In this document: positions 30,986 through 39,881 of the stretch, piece by piece
Numbering within the stretch: the first letter of the stretch is position 1
Layout: every line of letters begins with the position of its first letter
Assembly (NCBI RefSeq): GCF_001676705.1
Contig: NZ_CP016170.1
Span: 4,030,001 to 4,094,000 of the forward strand
Length of the DNA: 64,000 bases
Direction of reading: 5' to 3'
Source of the DNA: Bordetella bronchialis
GTDB lineage: Bacteria > Pseudomonadota > Gammaproteobacteria > Burkholderiales > Burkholderiaceae_B
Notes under the pieces: model-generated
The model's database searches: none
The model's input: only the letters and a program-made list of their open reading frames with translations
Told to the model about the DNA's origin: nothing
Made by a program: the position numbers and the translations under genes

Positions 30986-32543
30986 GTGTGTCCTCCCCTG
31001 TCGTGCCGAGGCCGCCGGCAGTGGCGGCATAGACGATGTTTTCTTCGTTGATGTCATCGCCTTGGAACTCGGCGACGATGCGTCCCGCCCGCATCACCAG
31101 GACGCGGTCCGCCAGGCCGACCAGCTCCTGCATTTCCGACGATATGACGATGCAGGCCTTGCCCGCCCGCACCATGGCGTCGATGAATTCGTAGATCTGG
31201 CTCTTGTTGCCGATATCGACGCCGCGTGTCGGCTCGTCGATGATGACGACCGATGGATCGGCCATCATGACCTTGGCCAGCAGCAGCTTCTGCTGGTTGC
31301 CTCCCGACAGCTTGCCGGCCTCCAGCGTCAGCGCGCGTACGCGGATGTCGTAGTCCGACACGGCCTGGCGCAGCGCCGCGGTTTCCGCCTTCCTGTCCAG
31401 CACCGCGGAGGGATTGACGCGGTCCAGCGCCTGCAAGGTCAGGTTGGGGCCGAGCTTTTCGTCCAGCAGCAGCCCCTTGCCCTTGCGGTCCTCCGTCAGG
31501 TAGACGAGTCCGGCCGCCATCAGCGTCCGCACCGAGCGGTGGGCGATCTCCCGGCCGTTCAGCCTGATTTCGCCGGCATGGGACGGGCGCAAGCCGACCA
31601 GGCCTTCCATCAGCTCGGTACGTCCCGCCCCGACCATGCCGGCGAGCCCCAGCACTTCTCCCGGCCGGACGGTGAAGGAGCCCTTGCGGGCGCCGCGGTC
31701 GACTTCCAGGTCGGTGACGGACAGGATGGGCGGCGCCGGCTGCAGGGCGCGCCTGGGCGGATAAAGCATGTCCAGCGAACGACCGACCATGAGTTCGGCC
31801 ATCTGGCGCTGGCCCAGCCCCGTTGCCGGCCAGGTCCCGACCATGCGGCCGTCGCGCAGCACGGTGATGCGGTCGGCAAGCGCCTGCACCTCGTCCAGGC
31901 GGTGCGAGATATACAGCACCGCGACGCCCTGGTCGCGCAGGCTGCGCACGATATCCAGCAGCGCGGCGACCTCGTCGTTGGCCAGGACGGCCGTGGGCTC
32001 GTCGAAGATCACCACCTTGCGTTCATACAGCAGCGCGCGGGCGATCTGCACCAATTGCCGCTGCGCGAGAGGCAGTTCGCCGACGCGGTCGCGCGGCCGC
32101 GCGGCGGATCCGACGCGCGCCAGAAGCTCGGCGGTACGGCGATTCATTTCGCGGTCGTCCACAGCCCAGCCACGGACGATCTCGCGCCCCAGGAACAGGT
32201 TCTGCGCCACCGTCAGGTCCGCGGCCAGAAGGATTTCCTGGTGGATCAGGACGATGCCCGCCCTTTCCGCTTCGACGGCGCTGGCGAACGCCACCGCCTG
32301 GCCTTCCATGGACAGCCTGCCCGCGGTCGGCGCGGCATGGCCGGACAGCAGCTTCATCAGCGTGGACTTGCCCGCGCCATTCTCGCCGATGACCGCATGC
32401 ACCTCCCCCGCCTGGATATCGAGCGTGACGTCCGACAGGACCGTGATCGCGCCGTAGGCCTTGCACAGCCCTTCGGCGCGCAAGGCGACCGCGCCGGGCG
32501 CGGCGCCGGCCGAAGTGGCGGACAGGGACGGCGAGGCGCTCAT
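30951..32543 (-). CDS. Sugar-type ABC transporter ATP-binding protein (double NBD)
   Basis: RbsA/XylG-type fused ATPase of 530 residues. The first nucleotide-binding domain has Walker A GENGAGKSTLMK, signature LPLAQRQLVQIARALL and Walker B VVIFDEPTAVL. The second has a degenerate P-loop GMVGAGRTELMEGL, signature LSGGNQQKLLLAKVM and Walker B VVIIDEPTRGVD. The asymmetry is normal for the family. The ATG overlaps the GntR stop by 4 bases, so regulator, ATPase, permease, binding protein and DJ-1 gene form one transcription unit. Confidence 0.94.
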   Translation of the reverse strand: MSASPSLSATSAGAAPGAVALRAEGLCKAYGAITVLSDVTLDIQAGEVHAVIGENGAGKSTLMKLLSGHAAPTAGRLSMEGQAVAFASAVEAERAGIVLIHQEILLAADLTVAQNLFLGREIVRGWAVDDREMNRRTAELLARVGSAARPRDRVGELPLAQRQLVQIARALLYERKVVIFDEPTAVLANDEVAALLDIVRSLRDQGVAVLYISHRLDEVQALADRITVLRDGRMVGTWPATGLGQRQMAELMVGRSLDMLYPPRRALQPAPPILSVTDLEVDRGARKGSFTVRPGEVLGLAGMVGAGRTELMEGLVGLRPSHAGEIRLNGREIAHRSVRTLMAAGLVYLTEDRKGKGLLLDEKLGPNLTLQALDRVNPSAVLDRKAETAALRQAVSDYDIRVRALTLEAGKLSGGNQQKLLLAKVMMADPSVVIIDEPTRGVDIGNKSQIYEFIDAMVRAGKACIVISSEMQELVGLADRVLVMRAGRIVAEFQGDDINEENIVYAATAGGLGTTGEDTHGHCDRNRRAR

Positions 32544-33226
32544 TCGAAGGCGGAAAGCAGGCGGTCGCGCGAACGCTGGATGTGCTCGTACATCGCCGCA
32601 TAGGCGGCATCCGGGTCGTTCGCCCGGAATGCGGCGAGCAGGTTCTCGTGCTCCTGCAGGGCCTCCTGCGTCACGCGCGTATGGAACATCAGGCGGAAGA
32701 TGTGAAGATGGACGTGCAGGTTGTATAGCGTGGTGCGGATGACATCGTTCCCGGCGATTTTCATGATCTCGTCGTGGAAATTGGCATCGGCCCGCGCGAA
32801 CCGCGAATAGCGCGTGTTGCGGTCGACCGGCGCTTCGCCATGGCCCATGTCCGCCGCCGAAGTCTCCAGCAGCCGCAGCGATTCCGGCGTCATATTGCGC
32901 GCGGCCAGCCGGGCGGCTTCCGGTTCGAGAAGCAGGCGGAATGCATAGAGGTCTTCGAACTGCTTGCGCGTCCACTGCGGCGCCGCGCTGTAGCCGATGA
33001 GATGCTCTTTGCGCACCAGGCCTTCTCGCTCGAGGCGGCTGAGGGCTTCGCGCACGGGGGTCTGCGACACGCCGAGCTCGCGGGCCAGCACATCGATGGG
33101 AATACGCGAGCCGGGCGCGATATCGAGCGACATCAGCTTGTGATAGATGTTGTCGTAGACGCCGTCGGCCATGCTGCTGGGCCTGACACTGACCGGCTTG
33201 CCTTCGCGTTCCGCTGCTAAGCCCAC
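32540..33226 (-). CDS. GntR-family (FCD) transcriptional regulator
   Basis: 228 residues: N-terminal winged helix-turn-helix (YHKLMSLDIAPGSRIPIDVLARELGVSQTPVREALSRLEREGLV) and a C-terminal all-helical FCD effector domain with DANFHDEIMKIAGN and HIFRLMFH, including likely metal-binding His. The GTG at 33226 is chosen because AGGAG lies seven bases upstream; an ATG at 33283 adds an unlikely N-terminus. It heads the transporter operon and faces the dehydrogenase operon, with palindromic sites between, so it probably controls both. Confidence 0.9.
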   Translation of the reverse strand: MGLAAEREGKPVSVRPSSMADGVYDNIYHKLMSLDIAPGSRIPIDVLARELGVSQTPVREALSRLEREGLVRKEHLIGYSAAPQWTRKQFEDLYAFRLLLEPEAARLAARNMTPESLRLLETSAADMGHGEAPVDRNTRYSRFARADANFHDEIMKIAGNDVIRTTLYNLHVHLHIFRLMFHTRVTQEALQEHENLLAAFRANDPDAAYAAMYEHIQRSRDRLLSAFE

Positions 33227-33301
33227 ACTGGCTCTCCTGAATCCCGAAGCCTGAAAACCCGAAACCCGGGACACGGCCTCCATGCTGGCGAATTCTTCCA
33301 G

Positions 33302-33352
33302 ATAGGATATTTGATGTCAAATAAAATATCCTATACGATCTGATATACGATC
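33302..33352. promoter_or_regulatory. Palindromic operator region between gntR and the dehydrogenase operon
   Basis: Two arms ATAGGATATTT (33302-33312) and AAATATCCTAT (33324-33334) form a perfect 11-11-11 inverted repeat; inside it TTTGATGTCAAA is a smaller one. Next to it TATACGATC occurs twice (33332-33340 and 33344-33352) with a 12-bp period. The block is AT-rich in a GC-rich genome and lies midway between divergent starts, so it is the likely GntR operator with overlapping promoters. Confidence 0.65.
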
Positions 33353-33421
33353 CTGGCGGCCGCCCATGCGCCCTCGCCGGCTGTTCCGCTTTACCCCCAC
33401 CCCATCCAGAGAGGTAAACCC

Positions 33422-34621
33422 ATGAACCCCTTCGGCACGATCCGGGCGCCACGCGAACTGATATTCGGCTTCGGGCAAAGGCATGCGCTATCAGCCGTCG
33501 CCGGCAAGCTGGGTCGCAGGGCGCTGCTCATCACCGATGCCCGCCTGGCCGGCGATCCGGCGCTGCAGGCCATGGCGGACCGACTCGCGAAGGCGGGCCT
33601 GGCGGTCCGGGTGGACGGCTCGACCTTGCCCGATGTCCCCGTGGACTCGGCCATGGCGCGCGCCGCGGCCGCCCGCGACTTCGCGCCCGACCTGGTGATC
33701 GGCGTGGGCGGGGGCTCATGCCTCGATATGGCGAAATGCGTGGCGGTCCTGCTGACGCATGGCGGCCAGCCCCAGGACTATTACGGGGAATACAAGGTCC
33801 CCGGCCCCGTCATGCCGCTGATCGCCATCCCGACCACCGCGGGCACCGGCTCGGAAGTCACGCCGGTCGCCGTCCTGTCGGACACCGAACGCAGTCTCAA
33901 GGTGGGGATCTCCAGCCCCCACCTGATCCCCACCGTCTCGATTTGCGACCCCGAGCTGACCTTGACATGCCCGCCCGGCCTGACCGCCATCGCGGGCGCG
34001 GACGCCCTGACCCACGCCATCGAGGCATATACCGCGATTCGCCGCGAACCGCTCCCCGGCATCGCCCAGGAGCGCGTGTTCGTCGGCAAGAACGCCCTGT
34101 CGGATCATTTCGCGCTGCGCGCCATCGAACTGCTCTGGCAGGGGCTGGCGCAGGCCGTCCATGAAGGCTCCGATCGCGCGGCCCGGGCCAAAGTCATGAT
34201 GGGCGCGACGCTGGCCGGCCTGGCCTTTGGCGTGGCGGGCACGGCGGCGGCCCATGCCATCCAGTACCCGGTAGGCGCCTTGACCCATACCGCGCATGGC
34301 GCGGGCGTCGCCTGCCTGATGCCCTATGTCATGGCCTGGAACGCGCCGCGCATCCAGGACGAGCTGGCGCAGATGGCCCGTGCGATGGGGCTGCCCGGCA
34401 CGCCGGCGGTCATCCCCGCCGTCGCGGCGCTTTTCCAGGCGATCGGCATCCCGCCCACCTTGCGCGATCTCGGCCTTGCCGAAGACCGTATCGACTGGGT
34501 CGCGGAGCAAAGCTGCGGCATCGCCCGACTGGTCCAGAACACCCCGCGCCCCCTGTCGCTGCCCGACATGCGCACCCTTGTCATGGCCGCCTATACCGGC
34601 GACCGCGCCGCCCTCGGCTGA
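33422..34621 (+). CDS. Iron-containing alcohol dehydrogenase
   Basis: Group III (Fe-ADH / maleylacetate reductase-like) NAD(P)-dependent dehydrogenase, 399 residues. Nucleotide-binding GVGGGSCLDMAK, substrate-side TTAGTGSEVTPVAVL, and metal-ligand regions CPPGLTAIAGADALTHAIEAY and THTAHGAGVACLMPYVMAWN with the conserved His residues are present. GAGAGG precedes the ATG. Together with the following aldehyde dehydrogenase it would oxidise an alcohol or hydroxyacid to an acid; 4-hydroxybutyrate to succinate semialdehyde is one fit. Confidence 0.9.
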   Translation: MNPFGTIRAPRELIFGFGQRHALSAVAGKLGRRALLITDARLAGDPALQAMADRLAKAGLAVRVDGSTLPDVPVDSAMARAAAARDFAPDLVIGVGGGSCLDMAKCVAVLLTHGGQPQDYYGEYKVPGPVMPLIAIPTTAGTGSEVTPVAVLSDTERSLKVGISSPHLIPTVSICDPELTLTCPPGLTAIAGADALTHAIEAYTAIRREPLPGIAQERVFVGKNALSDHFALRAIELLWQGLAQAVHEGSDRAARAKVMMGATLAGLAFGVAGTAAAHAIQYPVGALTHTAHGAGVACLMPYVMAWNAPRIQDELAQMARAMGLPGTPAVIPAVAALFQAIGIPPTLRDLGLAEDRIDWVAEQSCGIARLVQNTPRPLSLPDMRTLVMAAYTGDRAALG

Positions 34622-34643
34622 CCTTCCAGGAGCCCCACGCACA

Positions 34644-36104
34644 ATGGCCTACCCTACGCTGACCGGCTACGCCGACCCCTCCCTGCATGCCCGCGGCCTT
34701 TATATCGGCGGCACGTGGCGCGAAGGCGCCGGCATTCCCGTCATGAACCCCTCCACGGGCGACGTCCTGGCCGAAGTGCCGGACGCCGGCATCGCGGACG
34801 CGATGCAGGCCCTGGACGCCGCGCAGGCCGCGGCCCAGGGATGGCGCGCCACGCCCGCCCGGCAGCGCTCGGAGATCCTGCGGCGCTGGTTCCAGCTGAT
34901 GACCGACCACGCCGAAGAACTCGCGACCCTGATCTCGCTGGAGAACGGCAAGGCGCTGCCCGATGCCCGCGGCGAGGTCGCCTATGCGGCCGAGTTTTTC
35001 CGCTGGTATGCCGAGGAAGCGACCCGTATCCCCGGCGAATACCGGCGCACGCCCTCCGGCTCGCACAATATCCTGGTCGAGCACGAACCCATCGGCATCG
35101 CGCTGCTCATCACGCCGTGGAATTTCCCCGCCGCGATGGCCACGCGCAAGATCGCTCCCGCTCTTGCGGCCGGCTGCACCGTCGTCCTGAAACCGGCCTC
35201 GGAAACGCCGCTGACGGCCTACGCCATGGCCCGGCTCGGCGAAGAGGCCGGCGTTCCGCCCGGCGTCGTCAACGTCCTGACCACCCAGCAACCCGCCGAG
35301 GTCAGCAACGCCATGCTGGCCGATCCGCGGGTGCGCAAGCTGTCGTTCACCGGTTCGACGGCCGTCGGCCGCACGCTGCTGGCGGAAGCCGCCCGGCGCG
35401 TGGTCAATTGCTCGATGGAGCTGGGCGGCAACGCGCCCTTCATCGTCCTGGACGATGCCGACCTCGATGCAGCGCTCGATGGCGCCATGGTGGCCAAGAT
35501 GCGCAATGCCGGCGAGGCCTGCACGGCCGCCAACCGCTTCTATGTCCAGGCGGGCATCCATGACGATTTCGTCCAGGGCCTGACCGCCCGGATGGCGGCC
35601 CTGCGTGTCGGCGCCGGCTACGACCCGGCCACGCAATGCGGCCCCATGATCACGCGTCGGGCGATCGAAAAGATCGACCACCTGGTTTCGACGGCGGCAC
35701 GGCAGGGCGCGCGGGTGACCACGGGCGGTACGCCCCTGCCCGGGCCCGGCTATTTCTATCCGCCCACGGTCCTGGCGCACGTCCCGCCCGGCACCGCCAT
35801 CGCGCGCGAGGAAATATTCGGTCCCGTTGCCCCGGTCTACCGGTTCGAGACCGAGGACGAAGCGGTCCGATTGGCCAACGATACCGAGTACGGCCTGGCC
35901 GCGTACCTCTATACCCGGGACTTGCAGCGTGCCTTGCGCGTGGGCAAGCGCCTGGAGACCGGTATGCTCGGCATCAACCGCGGCCTGATGTCCGACCCGG
36001 CCGCGCCATTCGGCGGCGTGAAACAGAGCGGGCTGGGCCGCGAAGGCGGCGTGACGGGGATCCTGGAATTCATGGAGCCGAAATACTACGCCGTCGAATT
36101 CTAG
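34644..36104 (+). CDS. NAD(P)-dependent aldehyde dehydrogenase, succinate-semialdehyde dehydrogenase-like
   Basis: ALDH superfamily, 486 residues, closest in pattern to GabD-type enzymes. Catalytic residues are N160 (ITPWNFPAAMATRK), K184, E259 (MELGGNAPF) and nucleophile C293 (NAGEACTAANRFY); FGPVAPVYRF and the C-terminal GGVKQSGLGREGG are also typical. Starts 22 bp after the Fe-ADH stop with AGGAG 12 bp upstream. The substrate assignment is by family and context. Confidence 0.9.
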   Translation: MAYPTLTGYADPSLHARGLYIGGTWREGAGIPVMNPSTGDVLAEVPDAGIADAMQALDAAQAAAQGWRATPARQRSEILRRWFQLMTDHAEELATLISLENGKALPDARGEVAYAAEFFRWYAEEATRIPGEYRRTPSGSHNILVEHEPIGIALLITPWNFPAAMATRKIAPALAAGCTVVLKPASETPLTAYAMARLGEEAGVPPGVVNVLTTQQPAEVSNAMLADPRVRKLSFTGSTAVGRTLLAEAARRVVNCSMELGGNAPFIVLDDADLDAALDGAMVAKMRNAGEACTAANRFYVQAGIHDDFVQGLTARMAALRVGAGYDPATQCGPMITRRAIEKIDHLVSTAARQGARVTTGGTPLPGPGYFYPPTVLAHVPPGTAIAREEIFGPVAPVYRFETEDEAVRLANDTEYGLAAYLYTRDLQRALRVGKRLETGMLGINRGLMSDPAAPFGGVKQSGLGREGGVTGILEFMEPKYYAVEF

Positions 36105-36151
36105 GCATACGGCCATGCAAAGCCGGGATACGGGCGCAACGGAGGACATGA

Positions 36152-37018
36152 ATGACAGGCACAGACGCATATCGCATCCGGGACTTCGTGCCCGATTTCG
36201 AGGAAATCGCCGCCGAGTGCGCCGAACGCAGCCGCGCCCTGTCTTCCAGGGCCATCCTGAAGCCCGATATCCCCTACGGCGCGCGCAAGCGGGAAACACT
36301 GGACCTGATATTTCCCGACCGGCCCCGTTCCGGGGCGCCACTGCACGTCCTCGTTCACGGGGGTTATTGGCGCTCCGGCGAAAAGGCCAATTTCCGCCTG
36401 GCCGCGGCGCCCGTGATCGCGGCGGGCGGCATCGCCGCCGTGGTCGAATACGATCTGATGCCCGGCGAGCGCCTGCCGCTGCTCGTCGACCAGGTCCGCC
36501 GTGCCGTCCGGTGGCTGCACGCGCATGCGCGGGACTTCGGCGCCGATCCGGCCCGGCTGACGGCCAGCGGCCACTCGGCGGGCGCGCATCTCGCGACCTA
36601 TCTTGCCGCGACAGGCCCCGACGAGAGCGCCATCGCGCCGCTGCCGGCGCTACAGGGCATGCTCCTGGTCAGCGGCATCTACGACCTGTCGGGGATTCCG
36701 GATAGCTTCCTCCGGGACGAGGCCCGGATGACGCAGGCGGAGGCGCGCGCATGGTCGCCGCTCGATGCCGTGCAGCATCCGGGGCCGGAACGCATCATCG
36801 CCTATGGCATGGATGAAACGCCGCCCTTCCTGCTCCAGGCGGCCGCGCTGCACGCCAAGCTGCGCGATTCCGGGCACTCGGCGACGCTCTTGCCGGCGCC
36901 GGGGCTGAACCATATGAACATCGTGCTGGACCTGGCGGATCCGGAACGGCCGCTGGGACAAAGGCTATCGGCGCTGGTGGCGTCGAGCCGGACCGGTCGA
37001 GCCGGCACCCGCGTTTGA
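36152..37018 (+). CDS. Alpha/beta hydrolase, arylformamidase/esterase-like
   Basis: 288-residue serine hydrolase. The oxyanion motif HGGYW (69-73) and the nucleophile elbow SGHSAGAH (Ser142) are those of the kynurenine formamidase/esterase group; LNHMNIV near the C-terminus supplies the catalytic His. GGAGG precedes the ATG by seven bases. It is last in the three-gene operon with Fe-ADH and ALDH, so a role in opening a lactone, ester or amide substrate is plausible. True kynurenine formamidase is less likely because no kynurenine gene is near. Confidence 0.85.
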   Translation: MTGTDAYRIRDFVPDFEEIAAECAERSRALSSRAILKPDIPYGARKRETLDLIFPDRPRSGAPLHVLVHGGYWRSGEKANFRLAAAPVIAAGGIAAVVEYDLMPGERLPLLVDQVRRAVRWLHAHARDFGADPARLTASGHSAGAHLATYLAATGPDESAIAPLPALQGMLLVSGIYDLSGIPDSFLRDEARMTQAEARAWSPLDAVQHPGPERIIAYGMDETPPFLLQAAALHAKLRDSGHSATLLPAPGLNHMNIVLDLADPERPLGQRLSALVASSRTGRAGTRV

Positions 37019-37133
37019 CCTTACACGCGGACACCGAAGATTAAAGCGCGCGGCGACGGCGGCCCGCGCACCAGACACTACACTGCCACGGCGAGTAAGC
37101 AGACGGGCCCAGACTTATCCCGGAGATGCGGCC

Positions 37134-37667
37134 ATGGTTCCTGGAAGATACACGGCGTTTTGTACGCTCCTTTTCGCGGCGACCTTGTCCGCCGCCGCCC
37201 CGGCGGATGAGAAGGGCATAACGTTCTTCAATACGACAGGCCGCGCGATCTGGGTGGAGTTCTGGGGCAAGGCCCAGTGCGTGGATCCCGCTCCCAAGCA
37301 GGGATCGTTTCCTGTCGGGGTCAACGATGACCGGACGTTCCCCATCAATCTGAAGCCCGATTGCGGCGACTCGTCGATCGAGTTCACGCTCGCCATGATC
37401 ACGGGCAATTCCGAGCACCCGGAAGTCGGGGGCACGGTGACCTATCGCCGGTACAGGGGCCTTAACAAAGGCTGGCTGCAAAAGGTGGAGTTCACGCCCA
37501 CCCCGGGCGTCAATTTTTTCAACTTCATACAGGCCTTCTGCGGCTCCACCCCGCAGGTCTGCAAAGGCACCGGCATACCGTTCACGGATGCCCAGGCCGA
37601 AGTCCGCGTCCTCAATCCGGGATTGATCGTCACGAACCGCTATATCGGGCCCGGCAAAAGCCGCTGA
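37134..37667 (+). CDS. Hypothetical secreted protein
   Basis: 177 residues, family not recognised. There is a clear signal peptide (hydrophobic TAFCTLLFAATLSAAAPA, cleavage near residue 24). The mature part is probably all-beta, with alternating hydrophobic residues (GITFFNTTGRAIWVEFWGKA) and four Cys that could form two disulfides (QCVD, DCGD, AFCGS, QVCKG). GGAG precedes the ATG. It stands alone, convergent with the LysR gene. Confidence 0.7.
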   Translation: MVPGRYTAFCTLLFAATLSAAAPADEKGITFFNTTGRAIWVEFWGKAQCVDPAPKQGSFPVGVNDDRTFPINLKPDCGDSSIEFTLAMITGNSEHPEVGGTVTYRRYRGLNKGWLQKVEFTPTPGVNFFNFIQAFCGSTPQVCKGTGIPFTDAQAEVRVLNPGLIVTNRYIGPGKSR

Positions 37668-37776
37668 GCGGGCGTTCGCACCCGTGCATGGGCCGGCGGG
37701 CCGCTTGCGGCGGGAAAAGGTCGGGGTCGCGAATAGCCGGATCGCGCCCGGGTCCTGTCGACGAGGGCCACGGCTT

Positions 37777-38700
37777 CTACGCTTGCACGTCGCTGGCCCA
37801 GGGTTCCGCGGTCAAGCGCGCGGCCAGGTATTCGATCAGTGCCTGCACGCGGGCAGGACGCCGGCGGCCGGGCGGCGTCACGATATGCAGGGCGATGGAT
37901 TCCACCTGCCAGTCGTCCATGGCGGTCTGCAGGGCACCGGAATGGATGTCCTCCCATGCCAGGAACTCCGGCTGCAAGGCCAGGCCCAGGCCGGCCCGCA
38001 GCGCGGGGGCCAGGGCCTCGGCATTGTTCACGTTGAGGTGCACGGGCATGGCCTGGGAGAACTCGCCGTGCTTGTCGTGGCGGAAACGCCAGCTCGTGCC
38101 GTTGCGCGCGTACATGTACTGCAAGGCGGTGTGCTGCGCCAGGTCCCTGGGATGCCGCGGCCGCCCGGCCCGCTCGAAATACGCCGGCGCCCCCACCAGC
38201 AGGATGCGCACGGTGCACAGCCGGCGCGCCAGCAGCGTCGAATCGACCAGGTTGGAGATACGCAGCGCCAGGTCGAAGCGCTCGGACACCAGGTCCACCT
38301 GCTTGTCGTTGAACTCGACCTCGAGATCGACGTCGGGATGCGCCTGCATGAAGGCCGGCAGCATGGGCGCCAGGTGCGTGACGCCGAAGGACATGGGCGC
38401 CGCCAGGCGGATCTTGCCGTGCAGGCTGTTGGACTTTTCGGTGACTTCCGCTTCCACCGCTTCGCCCTCTTCCAGGATGCGCGCGGCCCGCTCCAGCGCG
38501 GCGTAGCCGGATTCCGTCAGGGTCATGCTGCGCGAAGTCCGGTGGAACAAGGTGGACTTCATGCGCGTTTCCAGCCGCGTGATGGCCTTGGACACGGTGG
38601 CCTGCGACAGGGAAAACTCGGCCGCCGCCTTGGCGAACGAGCCCGTTTCGGCGACCTTGGCGAAGATCGCCCACCCTTCCAGATCCGGCAGTTTTTTCAT
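37777..38700 (-). CDS. LysR-family transcriptional regulator
   Basis: 307 residues: N-terminal helix-turn-helix (FAKVAETGSFAKAAAEFSLSQATVSKAITRLETRM) and a C-terminal periplasmic-binding-like effector domain of the CrgA/DntR-like type (GKIRLAAPMSFGVTHLAPMLPAFM). ATG at 38700. Divergent from the isochorismatase-like gene, which carries an upstream motif repeated before the pirin gene; it is the best candidate regulator of both. Confidence 0.92.
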   Translation of the reverse strand: MKKLPDLEGWAIFAKVAETGSFAKAAAEFSLSQATVSKAITRLETRMKSTLFHRTSRSMTLTESGYAALERAARILEEGEAVEAEVTEKSNSLHGKIRLAAPMSFGVTHLAPMLPAFMQAHPDVDLEVEFNDKQVDLVSERFDLALRISNLVDSTLLARRLCTVRILLVGAPAYFERAGRPRHPRDLAQHTALQYMYARNGTSWRFRHDKHGEFSQAMPVHLNVNNAEALAPALRAGLGLALQPEFLAWEDIHSGALQTAMDDWQVESIALHIVTPPGRRRPARVQALIEYLAARLTAEPWASDVQA

Positions 38701-39074
38701 TCCATATCCCCGCGAAAAGTCGCGCCGATGATAGCCGGCCGCGTGTCGGGCCAACAAGGCCACGGGCGGCGTCACCGATGCGATCGCCGGCCCGAGGGAA
38801 ACCCGGCCGGGTGCGCGCTGGCCATCGGCCTGCGTCCCGATCGCGGCCAGCCGCCACCCGGATCATGCCAGGAATGGAAAGGATGGAATTCTTTTGCTCG
38901 GGTTCTCAGGCCTGCGGTCTCTCCCTAACATGCCGATACCGATACACGAGGTGTGCGGGAGGCAAAGCGGCACTCCCGTCACGCCAGGCAGCGGAGGCAG
39001 GCCAGACGGCTTGCAGGCATGCCGAACGTCCCACCCGCCGCGCCAACGACTGTTCCCTGAAAGAGAGACCTGCC
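38701..39074. other. Divergent intergenic region lysR / isochorismatase-like gene
   Basis: 374 bp. It holds one copy of the shared promoter module near 38872-38931, leaving a leader of about 140 nt before the hydrolase gene. I see no further gene in it; the ORFs extending into it from the hydrolase lack start signals. Confidence 0.6.
38872..38931 (+). promoter_or_regulatory. Promoter with activator-site motif, copy A
   Basis: GAATGGAAAGGATGGAATTC (38872-38891), an 11-bp gap, TTCTCA (38903-38908), a 17-bp spacer and TAACAT (38926-38931). The same layout recurs at 41504-41563, where the 20-mer matches at 18 positions. The 20-mer abutting a weak -35 is where a LysR-type activator would bind. 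Confidence 0.7.
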
Positions 39075-39758
39075 ATGACCAACAAGTACCTTGAAGTCCT
39101 GACCCCGCAGAACAGCCAGATCATCTTCATCGACCAGCAACCGCAGATGGCGTTCGGCGTGCAGTCGATAGACCGCCAGACGCTGAAGAACAATGTCGTG
39201 GGCCTGGCCAAGGCCGCCCGCGTGTTCAACATCCCCACCACCATCACGACGGTGGAGACGGACAGCTTCTCCGGCAACACCTATCCCGAACTGCTGGCCG
39301 TGTTTCCCGATCACAAGATCCTGGAACGGACCTCGATGAACTCCTGGGACGACCAGAACGTGCGCGATTCGCTGGCCGCCAACGGCCGCAAGAAGATCGT
39401 CGTCTCCGGACTGTGGACCGAAGTGTGCAATACCACCTTTGCCCTGTGCGCCATGCTGGAAGGCGGCTACGAGATCTACATGGTGGCCGATGCCTCTGGC
39501 GGCACCTCGTCCGACGCCCACAAGTACGCCATGGACCGCATGGTGCAGGCCGGCGCCGTGCCCGTGACCTGGCAGCAGGTGATGCTGGAATGGCAGCGCG
39601 ACTGGGCGCGCACGGAAACCTACGACGCCGTCACCGGTATCGTCAAGGAACACTCCGGCGCCTACGGCATGGGTATCGACTACGCCGTCACGCATGTCCA
39701 CAAGCTGGCCGAACGGGTCCAGCACGGCGAACGCATCGGCCCCAACCCGGCGAAGTAA
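39075..39758 (+). CDS. Isochorismatase-family (YcaC-like) cysteine hydrolase
   Basis: 227 residues, alpha/beta isochorismatase fold with the Asp-Lys-Cys set: Asp in IIFIDQQPQMAF, Lys in NGRKKIVVSG and Cys in TEVCNTTFALCAMLEGGYE. The resemblance to E. coli YcaC (a hydrolase of unknown substrate) is stronger than to true isochorismatases. It is divergent from a LysR regulator, a common arrangement. The ATG at 39075 follows GAGAGACC. Confidence 0.9.
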   Translation: MTNKYLEVLTPQNSQIIFIDQQPQMAFGVQSIDRQTLKNNVVGLAKAARVFNIPTTITTVETDSFSGNTYPELLAVFPDHKILERTSMNSWDDQNVRDSLAANGRKKIVVSGLWTEVCNTTFALCAMLEGGYEIYMVADASGGTSSDAHKYAMDRMVQAGAVPVTWQQVMLEWQRDWARTETYDAVTGIVKEHSGAYGMGIDYAVTHVHKLAERVQHGERIGPNPAK

Positions 39759-39778
39759 GCCACGGCCGGGGTATCGCG

Positions 39779-39804
39779 GGCCGCGCGCCATGAGTCGCGC
39801 GGCC
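39779..39804. repeat. GC-rich perfect hairpin after the isochorismatase-like gene
   Basis: GGCCGCGCG / CGCGCGGCC with an 8-nt loop, 20 bp past the stop codon. No T run follows, so it may stabilise the transcript end rather than terminate by itself. Confidence 0.45.
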
Positions 39805-39881
39805 ACCCCGGCATCCCGATTCCCCCACAAGACGCGCGGCGCGGCGAAATGCCCCCGTCCGGCGCGAAACAGGAGCACGCC

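Noticed and set aside
32120..33452. Longer minus-strand frame fusing an upstream segment to the ABC ATPase
   Set aside because: The upstream part is out of register with the GntR gene on the same strand; the ATPase starts at 32543 with ATGA coupling.
36070..36255. Short minus-strand ORF between the ALDH and hydrolase genes
   Set aside because: Overlaps two well-supported genes and shows no domain or start signal.
38778..39074. N-terminal extension of the isochorismatase-like protein
   Set aside because: The added 99 residues lack homology features and would span the promoter module; the ATG at 39075 gives the family start.
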